Below, piece by piece: positions 9,147 to 18,394 of a DNA stretch of 64,000 nucleotides (positions within the stretch are counted from its first letter, which is position 1; each line of letters opens with the position of its first letter). Source of the DNA: CAVREM01 sp963728825 (GTDB lineage Bacteria > Acidobacteriota > Vicinamibacteria > Vicinamibacterales > CAVVIG01); the NCBI GenBank assembly GCA_963728825.1, contig CAVSLA010000004.1, positions 1,240,001-1,304,000 of the forward strand, given 5' to 3'. The notes under the pieces were generated by a model. The model saw only the letters and a list, made by a program, of their open reading frames with translations, did no database searches and was not told the origin of the DNA. A program made the translations under genes and the position numbers.

Positions 9147-9887
9147 ATGCGTGTATTGGCTCTGGACACGACGACGCGCACGCTGAGTGCGGCGGTCGTC
9201 GACGACGATCGTGTGCTTGCACGGCGCGTCGGCGACCTGACGCGCTCGCATGCCGAGCGATTGCCCGCCGATCTGCTCGCCGTCACAGCTGAGGCACGGA
9301 TCGATCTTGGCTCGATCGATGTATTTGCGGTGGCCGCCGGGCCGGGATCGTTCACCGGTCTACGGATCGGCATCGCGACGATGCAGGGCCTGGCTTTCGT
9401 CCTGCACAAGCGCATCGTCGCTGTTTCGGCGCTCGAGGCGCTGGCACACATTGCCGCCGCGGCCGCGGCGCAGGATGCGATCATCGGTGCCTGGATCGAT
9501 GCACACCGACGGGACGTCTTCAGCGCGCTCTATCGCGTTGCTGCGGCGCCCCTGTTTGCTCGGGCACGGCTGCAGGCCGTCGAGACGGCGGCAGTCGGCG
9601 ATCCCGCAGCGATTCTGAAGCGCTGGGCCGCTGCGGGTCAGAATCCGGACCTGTTCATCGGCAGCGGTGCGCACCTGTACCGCGACGTGATCCAAGCCGC
9701 CAGCGGCCGTCCGATCGTAGAGGCGCCACCGCTTGCGCCCGTCATCGGTCTGATCGCTGCGGAGCGCGCCTCTGCGGGCGAGTCGGTCGAGCCCGCGGCC
9801 GTGCAGCCGCTCTATGTGCGGCGGCCGGATGCGGTCATCGCCCGGGAACAGACCTCGAAGGACAAAGGGGCCGGGGAGCCGTCATGA
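9147..9887 (+). CDS. tsaB: tRNA threonylcarbamoyladenosine biosynthesis protein TsaB
   Basis: A 246-residue TsaB, the ASKHA-fold partner of TsaD in making N6-threonylcarbamoyladenosine at position 37 of ANN-reading tRNAs. The N-terminus LALDTTT and the strongly conserved GPGSFTGLRIG are present. The start is the ATG at 9147, because the hallmark N-terminus begins there and the further in-frame upstream sequence is antisense to mutS. It overlaps rimI by 4 bp (ATGA), a common tsaB-rimI arrangement in bacteria, which suggests translational coupling. Confidence 0.93.
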   Translation: MRVLALDTTTRTLSAAVVDDDRVLARRVGDLTRSHAERLPADLLAVTAEARIDLGSIDVFAVAAGPGSFTGLRIGIATMQGLAFVLHKRIVAVSALEALAHIAAAAAAQDAIIGAWIDAHRRDVFSALYRVAAAPLFARARLQAVETAAVGDPAAILKRWAAAGQNPDLFIGSGAHLYRDVIQAASGRPIVEAPPLAPVIGLIAAERASAGESVEPAAVQPLYVRRPDAVIAREQTSKDKGAGEPS

Positions 9888-10348
9888 GCGGGGCAGAGTG
9901 GATCATCGAACCACTGGCATCGCCGGACGAGATTGACGCGATGCTGGCCATCGAGCAGGCATCGTTCACCAACCCCTGGACCAGGGAGATGTATCTGGCG
10001 GAGCTGAAGAATCAGGGCGTGTCGTTTTTCTTCCTGGCGCGCGACAACCGTCGCCAAATCGTGGGGTTTTGTTCGTTCTGGCGGGTACTGGACGAACTGC
10101 ACATCAACAATCTCGCCGTCACGCCTGAATTCCGGCGCGCGGGCATTGCCTCGGCCCTGCTGAGGCGTGTCCTCGACGAGGGGCTGCAGCTCGGCACACA
10201 GCGCACGATGCTGGAGGTGCGACGCTCCAATACCTCGGCGCGAGGCCTTTACGAAAAGTTCGGCTTTACGATCAAGGGCATCCGAAGCAAGTACTACACC
10301 AACCCAGCCGAGGACGCGCTTGTGCTATGGCGTGAAGAGCCCGCGTAA
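9884..10348 (+). CDS. rimI: Ribosomal protein bS18 N-terminal alanine acetyltransferase (GNAT family)
   Basis: A 154-residue GNAT acetyltransferase. The acetyl-CoA-binding segment is visible as R-R-A-G-I-A (consensus Q/RxxGxA) in TPEFRRAGIASALL, and the C-terminal RGLYEKFGF motif is typical of RimI. RimI acetylates the N-terminus of ribosomal protein S18. Directly following tsaB with a 4-bp overlap supports RimI over other GNAT proteins. The size is normal and no membrane segment is present. Confidence 0.88.
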   Translation: MSGAEWIIEPLASPDEIDAMLAIEQASFTNPWTREMYLAELKNQGVSFFFLARDNRRQIVGFCSFWRVLDELHINNLAVTPEFRRAGIASALLRRVLDEGLQLGTQRTMLEVRRSNTSARGLYEKFGFTIKGIRSKYYTNPAEDALVLWREEPA

Positions 10349-10458
10349 CATCCTTGAAACGCCCTGTCCCTTGTGCTACGTTCGCGGTACATATCGCGCC
10401 CCCATGCAACCGCGCACACCGAACCAACGTTCTGGACCCTACAAAAAGGAGGCGGAGC

Positions 10459-10680
10459 ATGCATGAGCAGTCACAGGACCTTAAGGAACTGTTGCTGCAG
10501 ACGGACGAGGAGTTTCATCAGCTCGCCGCCAAGCATCACGAACTCGAAGATCGACTTCACCAGCTCACCTCGAAGCATTACCTTTCCGAACCCGAACAAC
10601 TCGAAGAAGTAAATCTGAAGAAGCGCAAGCTGCAGCTCAAGGACCGCATGGAGCTCATCATGCGGCAGCGCCGGGGATAA
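10459..10680 (+). CDS. DUF465 (YdcH-like) small coiled-coil protein
   Basis: This 73-residue, highly charged helical protein has the pattern of DUF465/YdcH: a glutamine/glutamate-rich N-terminus, FHQLAAKHHELEDRL, and a basic C-terminal helix (KKRKLQLKDRME). Its function is unknown; the family forms short antiparallel coiled coils. The start is set by one of the strongest Shine-Dalgarno sequences in the window, AAGGAGG ending 6 nt before the ATG. The 110 nt between rimI and this gene hold no other gene and probably carry its promoter. Confidence 0.75.
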   Translation: MHEQSQDLKELLLQTDEEFHQLAAKHHELEDRLHQLTSKHYLSEPEQLEEVNLKKRKLQLKDRMELIMRQRRG

Positions 10681-10692
10681 CGGCGAGGCAGT

Positions 10693-10741
10693 TGGAAGTT
10701 AGAAGAGAAAAGTTTTGACTTTTCACTTCTAACTTCTAACT
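10693..10741. repeat. Inverted heptamer array (NNGAAGT family) before psd
   Basis: Three 7-bp units of the type NNGAAGT run forward, then a TTTG loop, then inverted ACTTCNN units. The arms at 10695-10713 and 10718-10736 pair over 19 positions with one A/A mismatch. The tract is AT-rich in a GC-rich context and ends 7 nt before the psd start. It lacks a terminal T-run, so it is not a standard terminator. The same unit occurs before ssb (38511-38545). Confidence 0.8.
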
Positions 10742-10747
10742 CCTGAG

Positions 10748-11374
10748 ATGCGCATCGATCCCGCCGGGTATCCGTTCATCGTCGGCGCGTTACTGATCGC
10801 GCTGGTCGCCGGCGTCGCGGCCGGCTGGCCGTTCGCCGTCGGCTTCGTCGTTCTCGCCGGCTTCTTCGTGTTCTTCTTCCGCGATCCCGAGCGGCAGATT
10901 GTCGACCGTCCTGACGCGGTGCTGTCGCCTGCCGATGGCCGCGTCCTGGTCGCGGGGCCGGCGGTGCCCGCCGCCGCGCCGCCCGGCGAGTGGCTGCAGA
11001 TCAGCATTTTCCTCTCCCCGATGGACGTGCACATCAATCGCGTGCCGGTCTCCGGACGGGTGACGCGCGTCAGCTTCCAGCGCGGCCGGTTTCTGCCCGC
11101 CTATCATCACGACGCGGCGGCGACCAACGAGCGGAGCGAGATCTGGATCGATCACGATGGCCAGCCGATTGTCGTGCGGCAGATTGTCGGCGTGCTGGCG
11201 CGGCGCGTCGTCTGCCGGGTGCAGGTCGGCGCCGCAGTACGCGGTGGCGACCGCTATGGCGTGATGAAATTCGGATCGCGCATGGACGTGTTTCTGCCGA
11301 CCAGCGCCGAGATCCGCGTCAAGGTGGGGGAGTCGGTGCGGGCCGGGGAAACCGTCATCGCGGTGCTACACTGA
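10748..11374 (+). CDS. psd: Phosphatidylserine decarboxylase proenzyme (short form)
   Basis: A 208-residue decarboxylase of the short PSD-A type, which makes phosphatidylethanolamine from phosphatidylserine using a pyruvoyl group. The self-cleavage site is Gly176-Ser177 in KFGSRMD; Ser177 becomes the pyruvoyl moiety. The N-terminus has two hydrophobic segments (about residues 8-44), anchoring it to the inner membrane, followed by FFRDPER and SPADGR, both family signatures. The next gene makes its substrate, so the pair forms a phospholipid operon. The start follows an AT-rich inverted repeat. Confidence 0.93.
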   Translation: MRIDPAGYPFIVGALLIALVAGVAAGWPFAVGFVVLAGFFVFFFRDPERQIVDRPDAVLSPADGRVLVAGPAVPAAAPPGEWLQISIFLSPMDVHINRVPVSGRVTRVSFQRGRFLPAYHHDAAATNERSEIWIDHDGQPIVVRQIVGVLARRVVCRVQVGAAVRGGDRYGVMKFGSRMDVFLPTSAEIRVKVGESVRAGETVIAVLH

Positions 11375-11410
11375 GCTGACCGGCCCATCGCGGGCTGGAG
11401 CAAGCCGAAC

Positions 11411-12232
11411 ATGGCATCCGAACACCACGGCCGACTTCGCTTCCTGCGGCGCGCGGGCGATCCACAGCGGCGCCGGTTCCGGCGCGGGGTGGCGCTGCTG
11501 CCGAGCCTCTTCACGGTGGCCAACCTGTTCTGCGGCTACGCCTGCATCGTCTACGCGATGCGGGGGGAGTACGAGACCGCGGCGCCTTTCATCGGGTTTG
11601 CCATCGTGCTCGACATACTGGACGGACGGATCGCGCGCCTCACCGGCACGGCGAGCGACTTCGGGGTCGAGTTCGATTCGCTGGCCGATGTCATCTCGTT
11701 CGGCGTCGCCCCCGCGATTCTGTCGTTCGCGTGGGGATTGTCGTCGCTCGGACGGCTGGGCTGGGCGGCGGGCTTCCTGTTCGTCACCGCAGCGGCGATG
11801 CGCCTGGCGCGCTTCAACATCCAGCACGCCAGCGGCGGCGACAAGCGGTATTTCGTCGGGATGCCAAGTCCGGCGGCGGCCGCCGTACCGGCCGCCACCG
11901 TGTATGCGTACCCGTCAGGAATTTTCGAGCGCGAGCAGGCGTTGCTGGCGCTGGCGATGGTCATCGTCCCGGCGCTCCTGATGGTGAGCACCATTCGCTT
12001 TCGAAGCTTCAAGACGATCGATCTGCAAACACGCCGCCCCTACACGGTGCTGCTGTTGATCGCGATCGGCATCATGCTGGTGGCCACTCACGCTCAGGCG
12101 GTGCTGGTGGCGATGGCCTATACCTACCTCGCTTCGGCGTTCATCGGCATGGCGATCAACCGGCTGCGCCGCCGCGACGGCCGCCCGACCGAGGAGCCGT
12201 CTGCCAAACAGATTCGGGACGGAACCGGTTAG
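11411..12232 (+). CDS. pssA: CDP-diacylglycerol-serine O-phosphatidyltransferase
   Basis: A 273-residue integral membrane CDP-alcohol phosphatidyltransferase that joins serine to CDP-diacylglycerol. The catalytic motif DGxxARx8Gx3Dx3D is complete between residues 71 and 93 (DGRIAR, then G85, D89 and D93). Several transmembrane helices follow. It lies 36 nt after psd on the same strand, so product and substrate genes are paired. The 3' end overlaps the convergent sensor-kinase gene by 4 bp, leaving no room for a separate terminator. Confidence 0.92.
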   Translation: MASEHHGRLRFLRRAGDPQRRRFRRGVALLPSLFTVANLFCGYACIVYAMRGEYETAAPFIGFAIVLDILDGRIARLTGTASDFGVEFDSLADVISFGVAPAILSFAWGLSSLGRLGWAAGFLFVTAAAMRLARFNIQHASGGDKRYFVGMPSPAAAAVPAATVYAYPSGIFEREQALLALAMVIVPALLMVSTIRFRSFKTIDLQTRRPYTVLLLIAIGIMLVATHAQAVLVAMAYTYLASAFIGMAINRLRRRDGRPTEEPSAKQIRDGTG

Positions 12233-15200
12233 CCCAACCTCACCGTCACCGTTGTTCCAACCCCGCGCTCACTCTGCACTTCAATCGTTCCGCCATTCAA
12301 CTCGATGTTCCGCTTGGCGATCGTGAGGCCGAGGCCGGTGCCGGTGGCCTTCGTCGAGAAGTAGGGCTCGAAAATTCTGGCCACCGCATCGGGGTCCATG
12401 CCGACTCCCGTGTCGGTGATGGTCACGATCACGGAGTTGGAGCGACCGGTCGAGTCGGCCCGGCTGACGATCGTCAGCCGGCCGCCGCCCGGCATGGCGT
12501 GCAGCGCGTTCTCGATGACGTTCGTCAACGCTCGTGCAAAGAGCGTCCGGTCCAGTTGAATGATCGGCAGCTGATCCGGCGCCGAGACGTCGAGCTCGAC
12601 CCGGCCGGCCAGGGCGGGGCGATACGATTCGATCACTTCTTCAACCAGGGCACCGACATCGGTCGGTTCGGGTCTCGCCGTCGGCGACGAGGCGAAGCTC
12701 GAGAACTCGGCAGAAATCTGCCGAAGCAGCTTGACCTGCGTGAGGATGGCGTTGACGCAGTCGTCGAGAACCGGTGAGAGCGGCCGGCCGCGGTCCACGT
12801 TGACGCGGCGCGCGTGCTCGGCTGACAGCTGAATGGGCGTCAACGGGTTCTTGATGTCGTGCGCAACCTGCCGCGCCATGTCGGCCCACGCCTCCAGACG
12901 TTGAGTCCGTTCGAGGTCGGCCCGTTGCTGTTTCAACTCGGCGGCCATCCGATTAAAATCCTCGACGAGCCGGCGGAGCTCGTCAGACGAAGTGGCGGCG
13001 ATTCGCGAGTCCAGATCGCCGCGCGCGATGCGGCGTGTCGCCCTGGTCAGACGATTCACGGGATCGGCAATCCGCTCGGCCATGGCGTAGCCGAATCCGG
13101 CGCCGAGCAGCATGAACAGCACTGCGGCGGCAAGCACCAGTCGATCGAGCTCGTCGGTCTGTCGCTCGCTCTCCTGTCGCTGAAGGGTTTGGGGGACGGT
13201 CACGATTCCTTCGCGGCCACCCGCCCGCACCGGGGCCGCCGCCACCAGGTAGCTCAGGCCGCCCACTTCCTCGGTGCCGACGTAGGTCGGCAGACGGTTG
13301 AGGACGATGTCGCGGTAGACCCCCGCTGGCGTGCGCGTCGGCAGCAATCTGGACGCGTACAGATCGCGCTCGCTCGTCGCCTGCAGCTCGGCATCGTCGA
13401 ACAGGTTGACGGCCTGGTCGATCGCGCGGCCGACGATGACCATCACCGAATCATCCAGCAGGCGCAGCGCTCCGGGCTGCCGCTCTTGGAGTATCGCGTA
13501 GTCTTCGACCAGGCGCTGGGCGACAGTCGCGGTCCGGACAGCGTTCTCTTCGACCCCAGCCCTGAACTGATTGGCGAAGTAGGTTCGTGTGGCGAACGCG
13601 AGAATCACAACCGGAAGAATCGCCACGACGACAAACGCAAAAAACAGCTTCTGGTAAAAGCTGGATCGCACCTCGCGCAGCAGCGCCCGGCCGCTGGCCG
13701 GGGTGCGCGACGTCAGGCCGTTGAAGAGCGTCGCACCGATGAGCAGCAGGAGATAGAGGACGAACGCAAGGCTGACGAGCTCGGCGAGATTGATCGCGTG
13801 GCCGAACAGTGTCAACAGCGGATAGCCGAGGGCATAGATCCCGCTTCGATCGTTCAAATAGTGGACCCTGAACTGACGTCCTTCGTGGGGCACGACATCC
13901 CAGAAGCGCTCGCGCGACTGGGCGGTCCGTTCGAAGACGCGATCCGGCAGCGGCCAGGCGCTGGTGCCGGACACGTAGAGCGGCGCCCGGCTCCAGCCGT
14001 ACCAGACGAACTCGACGTCGCGGCCGGCGACACCTTCCTGCGGTGGGGCGTTGGCAGTGGTCGTCCGGAGAGATTGGAGATACGGCGTGCGGGCCGAGAT
14101 GAAGGGCAGCACGCGATAATCGAGCATCACCCGTACCGCGACGGTCCCGAGCAGACGGCCCTTCTGACAGATGCCGCGGCTGGCCCGAAGAACGTGACGT
14201 TCGCTGGAGCCGATCGGGGAGCTTTCGTCGATGACATCCCAGTTGCAGCTGGCCGCGCGGAAGTTCGTGATGGCGTATTCGGGAAGGTTGAGGAAGAAGC
14301 GGCTTACCAGCCGACCATCCGCACGATAGAGCTCGACCGCAGAGGTCACACGGGCGCTGGCCAGGTCGGTACGGGACCACAGCTGGTAGGCGGCATCGGT
14401 CGATTGGGTATCGTCGTCAGGCTCGATCAGGAAGTCGCTCAGGGACGGCAGCGCGTCGATTTCCTCACCGGCGCGGTTGAGGCTGTTCTGGAGATCGTCG
14501 CGCAGCCGCAGCGCGGCCGGTCCGTACCGTTCGGCGACCAGCCGATCCTTGGCGTCGGTCGTGAACGCATGAAGCGTCGGATACATCGCGATCGATGGCA
14601 CGACCAGCGCGGCGAACAGTCCCACCATGCGGGCGGTCTGGGAGGCTCGTCGGACCCGGCCACGCGGCCAGCCAAGCGCCAGCGCGCACGCCCCAACGAC
14701 CCCGAGCGCCAGCACCATCGGTCCGAGGGGTACTGGTCCCGAGACTCGATTCGCGGCCAGGGACACCAGCAATGCGCCGGCGATCCATGCGGCGGCATTG
14801 ACGACGCGAAGAGCGGTGGTGCGGCGCTGCCGCCAGATCAGCATCACGATCCGGGTGACATGCGCCGCGCTCCAGAAGACCCCGGCGTGCAGCAACACGA
14901 GTCCGAACCCGATTGCGACGCGCGAAGCGCTGAGCGGGTGGAGGGAGAAGTGCAGCAAATCCAGTGTCGTGCGGGACACGACGTTCTGCAGGAATCGGTC
15001 GTAGCCCCACAGCAGCGACGCGGACAGGGCGCCGGCCACCAGAAATCTCAGTGCGGCGCGGAACGGAATCTCATGATGCAGCCGCGCGCGGGGTGGTGAC
15101 ACGCGACGCCGTTCGACGAGATCCAGCGCGATCCAGACCATCGCGACCAGCAAAAGCGCCCAGAGCAGCAGGTCGATCGGACCCGCCGCCTCGCTTTCCA

Positions 15201-16104
15201 CGAGACGGGGGGTCGCGGAACGCAATACAAGGCGAGCGGTGACCAGCGCACCCACCAGTCCCGCGCTGGCCAGGACGAGCGGTTCTGGCGATCGCGCGAG
15301 ACGGCGTGCTTCGAGGAGCGGCGCCGTGCACACCAGCAGGGTTGCCGTCAGCACGACCAGCACCCAACCGGTCGTCCGGTTGCGCCACCGCGCCCGGGCA
15401 GCTGCCAGGTCCGCCGGAGCGATTTCGGCGTCGACCAACACCTGGCCGTCGCTTGCCGGGATGACGAAGGCGTAGTCCGATCTGGTCCGTGGACTACCGA
15501 TGGTGGCGCGCACCGAGACCGGCGCAATCGATGCGCGCATCACGAACGTGTCGGGAGCCGCGGGTGTCAAGCGCGCTGCGCCAAGCAGCTGCTCGACGAC
15601 GACGGTGCCGAGCCGGGTCGCCGAACGGCCCGCATCGAGAACTGGCTGCACGCGGACTAGCCGCAGGCCGAGCGCGTCAGGTGCAACGAACAGCGCCGCC
15701 GGACCCTGCGTGCGCTCAGGAGGCAGATCAGATACGCGTCCCGTCCAGGCCAGCGGCTCCCCAGCGACGCTGTACACCGTAATGCCGGTGGCAGTCACCG
15801 TGCCGGAGCGAGCGGCGGCGTCCACCGCTTCGAACAGCGTCCGGGCAGCCGCCTCGTCGTTCGCGGCGCTGCGAATCTGATCGCGTCGTTCCGCGACGCT
15901 TGCCCCAATGGTGGCGAGCGCTGTCCCGCTGCGGTTGAATTGCTCGCCGAGCTCCTGTTCGATTCGCGCGACCGAGGCCCGGTCGTCGACGCCGAAGCGC
16001 CTGCGCTCGAGGACGATGCCGGCCGCCGCGGTCAGGATGGCGGCCGCAATCCCGGCGGCTGCGACGAGCGCATAGGTCTTGCGGATATCGGAGCTGAGAC
16101 CCAC
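12229..16104 (-). CDS. Large multi-membrane sensor histidine kinase, NtrY-like C-terminus
   Basis: A protein of about 1291 residues with the start at a GTG (16104) preceded by GGAGG; sequence further upstream is antisense to the next gene. The N-terminus has one membrane helix, a periplasmic segment and then several helices (about residues 220-450). A second extracytoplasmic region, more helices, a HAMP linker and a kinase core follow. The H-box QVAHDIKNPLTPIQL (H1082) closely resembles NtrY. The N-box NVIENALH and G-boxes DTGVGM and GTGLGL are intact, so it should be active. It is far longer than a usual NtrY (about 750 residues). No response regulator is adjacent, so the pathway is unknown. 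Confidence 0.85.
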   Translation of the reverse strand: MGLSSDIRKTYALVAAAGIAAAILTAAAGIVLERRRFGVDDRASVARIEQELGEQFNRSGTALATIGASVAERRDQIRSAANDEAAARTLFEAVDAAARSGTVTATGITVYSVAGEPLAWTGRVSDLPPERTQGPAALFVAPDALGLRLVRVQPVLDAGRSATRLGTVVVEQLLGAARLTPAAPDTFVMRASIAPVSVRATIGSPRTRSDYAFVIPASDGQVLVDAEIAPADLAAARARWRNRTTGWVLVVLTATLLVCTAPLLEARRLARSPEPLVLASAGLVGALVTARLVLRSATPRLVESEAAGPIDLLLWALLLVAMVWIALDLVERRRVSPPRARLHHEIPFRAALRFLVAGALSASLLWGYDRFLQNVVSRTTLDLLHFSLHPLSASRVAIGFGLVLLHAGVFWSAAHVTRIVMLIWRQRRTTALRVVNAAAWIAGALLVSLAANRVSGPVPLGPMVLALGVVGACALALGWPRGRVRRASQTARMVGLFAALVVPSIAMYPTLHAFTTDAKDRLVAERYGPAALRLRDDLQNSLNRAGEEIDALPSLSDFLIEPDDDTQSTDAAYQLWSRTDLASARVTSAVELYRADGRLVSRFFLNLPEYAITNFRAASCNWDVIDESSPIGSSERHVLRASRGICQKGRLLGTVAVRVMLDYRVLPFISARTPYLQSLRTTTANAPPQEGVAGRDVEFVWYGWSRAPLYVSGTSAWPLPDRVFERTAQSRERFWDVVPHEGRQFRVHYLNDRSGIYALGYPLLTLFGHAINLAELVSLAFVLYLLLLIGATLFNGLTSRTPASGRALLREVRSSFYQKLFFAFVVVAILPVVILAFATRTYFANQFRAGVEENAVRTATVAQRLVEDYAILQERQPGALRLLDDSVMVIVGRAIDQAVNLFDDAELQATSERDLYASRLLPTRTPAGVYRDIVLNRLPTYVGTEEVGGLSYLVAAAPVRAGGREGIVTVPQTLQRQESERQTDELDRLVLAAAVLFMLLGAGFGYAMAERIADPVNRLTRATRRIARGDLDSRIAATSSDELRRLVEDFNRMAAELKQQRADLERTQRLEAWADMARQVAHDIKNPLTPIQLSAEHARRVNVDRGRPLSPVLDDCVNAILTQVKLLRQISAEFSSFASSPTARPEPTDVGALVEEVIESYRPALAGRVELDVSAPDQLPIIQLDRTLFARALTNVIENALHAMPGGGRLTIVSRADSTGRSNSVIVTITDTGVGMDPDAVARIFEPYFSTKATGTGLGLTIAKRNIELNGGTIEVQSERGVGTTVTVRLG

Positions 16105-16134
16105 TTTCCTCCAAGAATACACGGCCGGTGAAGC

Positions 16135-16143
16135 TGCTATAGT
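16135..16143 (+). promoter_or_regulatory. Candidate extended -10 element (TGCTATAGT)
   Basis: An extended -10 of form TGnTATAGT ends 9 nt before the GTG at 16153, predicting a leaderless or nearly leaderless transcript of the membrane-protein gene. No clear -35 is seen. The same TGCTA core precedes recN, parA, murQ and the gene at 61039. Confidence 0.4.
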
Positions 16144-16152
16144 GAAATCAAC

Positions 16153-17154
16153 GTGGATCTGAAGCTGCTGCTGAAGCGCGGCGCGCTGCTGGGTGCGGCG
16201 AACTGGCCGACCGTCGGCATCCAGTTCGGGGCGCAGACCATGTTCAAGCTGCTGCTGCTGGTGCCGCTGGTCGGCGCCGCGGTGCTGGTGTCCGCGCTGG
16301 CGGGCGGCGACGCGGCCAGCCTGCTGCAGGGCGGGCTGCGCGACATGTTCACGACCATCGTCGATCGGCTGATGGCCGAACCGCTGGCCCTCGCCGCGTT
16401 CATCGCGGCGTTCGGTCTCGTGCTGGTGGGCGGGTCGATCTTCACCTTCCTGATCAAGGGAGGCACTGTCAGCATTCTGGTTGCCGCCCACGAGGCGGCG
16501 GGTCCAATCGAGCGTCAGCCGCTGACGCTGGAGCACGTCCAGAGCGCCGCGCAATTCACGCTGGAGCGGTTCGTGGCCGGCTGCAGCCGCTTCTTCCGCC
16601 GCTACGTCATGCTCGGCCTCGGCCTGATGCTGGTCTACGCGGTTTCGGTGACCGCCTATCTGGGCTTCCTCGTGGTCGGTTACCGCGCGGCTGCCGGCGG
16701 GATACTGGTCGTCGCGTGGACGATTGTTGCCGCGGTGTCCGCGATCGGACTGGTCGTGTGGATCACGGCGGTCAATTTTTCGTACCTGCTGGTGCAGATC
16801 GCGATTGCTTCCGAAGATATCAGTGTGACGTCTGCACTGCGGGCGGTGGCCCGCTTCATCCGCGCGGAGTTCCGCCACCTGGGCACTATTTTTCTCGTGG
16901 TGCTGGCGATGGTCGTCGCCGCGACGCTGGCGTCGGCGCTGGCGTGGTCGGCGGTCGCGTTCATCGCGTTCGTTCCCCTGGTCGGCCTCGCCGTCATTCC
17001 GCTGCAGCTGTTCGCGCTGCTGCTGCGGGGCATCCTGTTCGAATACATCGCGCTGACCGCGCTTGGCGCCTATGTCACGCTGTATCGCCGCTATGCCGTC
17101 GCGGTCGAGCGTGACCCGACCCCGGCCGCAGTCGCCGCGGTCCCGGCCCGCTGA
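16153..17154 (+). CDS. Integral membrane protein of unknown function
   Basis: This 333-residue protein has about six predicted hydrophobic segments (near residues 30-52, 75-100, 150-178, 183-205, 240-265 and 270-295) and no recognised catalytic motif. It starts at a GTG with no Shine-Dalgarno sequence, just after a TGCTATAGT element. It is divergent from the large sensor kinase, 48 bp away, and ends 4 bp before the aminotransferase gene, with which it is probably co-transcribed. The amphipathic start and even spread of helices suggest a small membrane scaffold or transporter, but no function is assigned. Confidence 0.7.
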   Translation: MDLKLLLKRGALLGAANWPTVGIQFGAQTMFKLLLLVPLVGAAVLVSALAGGDAASLLQGGLRDMFTTIVDRLMAEPLALAAFIAAFGLVLVGGSIFTFLIKGGTVSILVAAHEAAGPIERQPLTLEHVQSAAQFTLERFVAGCSRFFRRYVMLGLGLMLVYAVSVTAYLGFLVVGYRAAAGGILVVAWTIVAAVSAIGLVVWITAVNFSYLLVQIAIASEDISVTSALRAVARFIRAEFRHLGTIFLVVLAMVVAATLASALAWSAVAFIAFVPLVGLAVIPLQLFALLLRGILFEYIALTALGAYVTLYRRYAVAVERDPTPAAVAAVPAR

Positions 17155-17158
17155 GCGC

Positions 17159-18394
17159 ATGGCCGCAATCGACTTCGAACATCACCTGTCGCGTGCCGCC
17201 AAGGCGATGCACGCCTCGGCCATCCGCAAAGCGGGAGATGTCGGCCTGGCCTCGAAGGATGTGATTTCCCTCGCGCCCGGCTACCCGGATCCCTCGTTGT
17301 TTCCGTGGGAGGAGATTCACGACATTGCCTCATCGATTCTCAGCGGTTCCGATCCGACCGTTCTTCAGTACGGTGCGACCCGCGGCTATAAGCCCCTGCT
17401 GGAGGCACTCCCGCGGCTGCTGACCGAGCGCGGCATCCAAGCGGACGCCGACGACATCATCATCACGACCGGGTCGCAGCAGGCACTGGATCTCTGCGCC
17501 CGGGTGTTTCTGGACGCCGGGGACGTGGCGGTTGTCGAGCTGCCTGCCTACACCGGCGCGATGACCTCGTTCTGGAACGCCCAGGGACATCTGGTCGGCG
17601 TTCGCCAGGACTCAGCGGGAATCGACATCGCAGACCTCGATCGTGTCGTGCTTCGCGAGCGGGCCGCCGGGCGCCGCGTCGCCTTCGTGTACGTCGTCCC
17701 CAATTTTCAGAATCCGACCGGACTGTTGATGACGCTGGCCCGCCGCGCCGAGCTTCTCGCCTGGTCGGCGTCGCGCGACGTCCTGATCATCGAAGACGAT
17801 CCGTACGGCGCTCTGTACTTCGACGACGTGGCGAGTCCCGGAGAGACGCGGCCGATCAAGGCCGACGACCAGGACGGCCGGGTGGTTTATTTGAGCAGCT
17901 TCTCGAAAACCGTCGCCCCCGGTTTTCGAGTGGCCTGGATTACCGCTGCCCCGAGTCTCATCGGCCGGCTCGAGATCGCGAAGCAGTCAGCGGACCTCTG
18001 CACCAGCGCCATCGACCAACGCTTCGTCCATGAAATCTGGACGCGAGGGATCCTCAACGGCCGTCTGCCGCTCCTGCGGCGCGCCTATCAGAAAAAGCGC
18101 ACGGTTCTCGAACGCGCCCTGCGACAGCAGTTGGGCGAGTACGTCACCTGGCCCGAACCCAAGGGCGGGTTCTTCCTATGGGCCTCATTTGTCGGGATCG
18201 ATACCGACGAGCTGTTGCGCCGTGCGGTGACCCAGGGCGTCGTCTTCGTCCCCGGCAGCGCGTTCTACGTGGAGCCGCGTCACACTGACCGGGCACGCCT
18301 CTCATTTTCGGCGCCGACTCCCGAGCAGATCGAAATCGCGGTCGACAGGCTTGCCGGGGCGGTCCGCGCGGAGCGCAAAGCTAAGGCAGGCTGA
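17159..18394 (+). CDS. PLP-dependent aminotransferase, class I/II (2-aminoadipate/MocR-like fold)
   Basis: A 411-residue fold-type I aminotransferase. The PLP lysine is K250 in SSFSKTVAPGFR; N185 (in NFQNPTG) and D213 (EDDPYG) are the usual cofactor contacts, and the C-terminal arginine lies in RLSFSAP. It resembles the LysN/ARO8-type enzymes, which act on 2-aminoadipate, aromatic or branched amino acids. There is no N-terminal GntR domain, so it is an enzyme and not a MocR regulator. The ATG at 17159 is chosen because the family sequence begins there. The exact substrate is open. It converges with the propeller gene, overlapping it by 14 bp. Confidence 0.82.
   Translation: MAAIDFEHHLSRAAKAMHASAIRKAGDVGLASKDVISLAPGYPDPSLFPWEEIHDIASSILSGSDPTVLQYGATRGYKPLLEALPRLLTERGIQADADDIIITTGSQQALDLCARVFLDAGDVAVVELPAYTGAMTSFWNAQGHLVGVRQDSAGIDIADLDRVVLRERAAGRRVAFVYVVPNFQNPTGLLMTLARRAELLAWSASRDVLIIEDDPYGALYFDDVASPGETRPIKADDQDGRVVYLSSFSKTVAPGFRVAWITAAPSLIGRLEIAKQSADLCTSAIDQRFVHEIWTRGILNGRLPLLRRAYQKKRTVLERALRQQLGEYVTWPEPKGGFFLWASFVGIDTDELLRRAVTQGVVFVPGSAFYVEPRHTDRARLSFSAPTPEQIEIAVDRLAGAVRAERKAKAG

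Noticed and set aside
10693..10741. Intrinsic terminator between the DUF465 gene and psd
   Set aside because: The stem is AT-rich, has no trailing T-run, and is shared in unit sequence with other arrays placed before start codons; it is listed as a repeat.
16105..17160. Extra 350 N-terminal residues on the large sensor kinase
   Set aside because: The sequence is rich in arginine, glutamine and aspartate, typical of the antisense of a membrane-protein gene on the plus strand.
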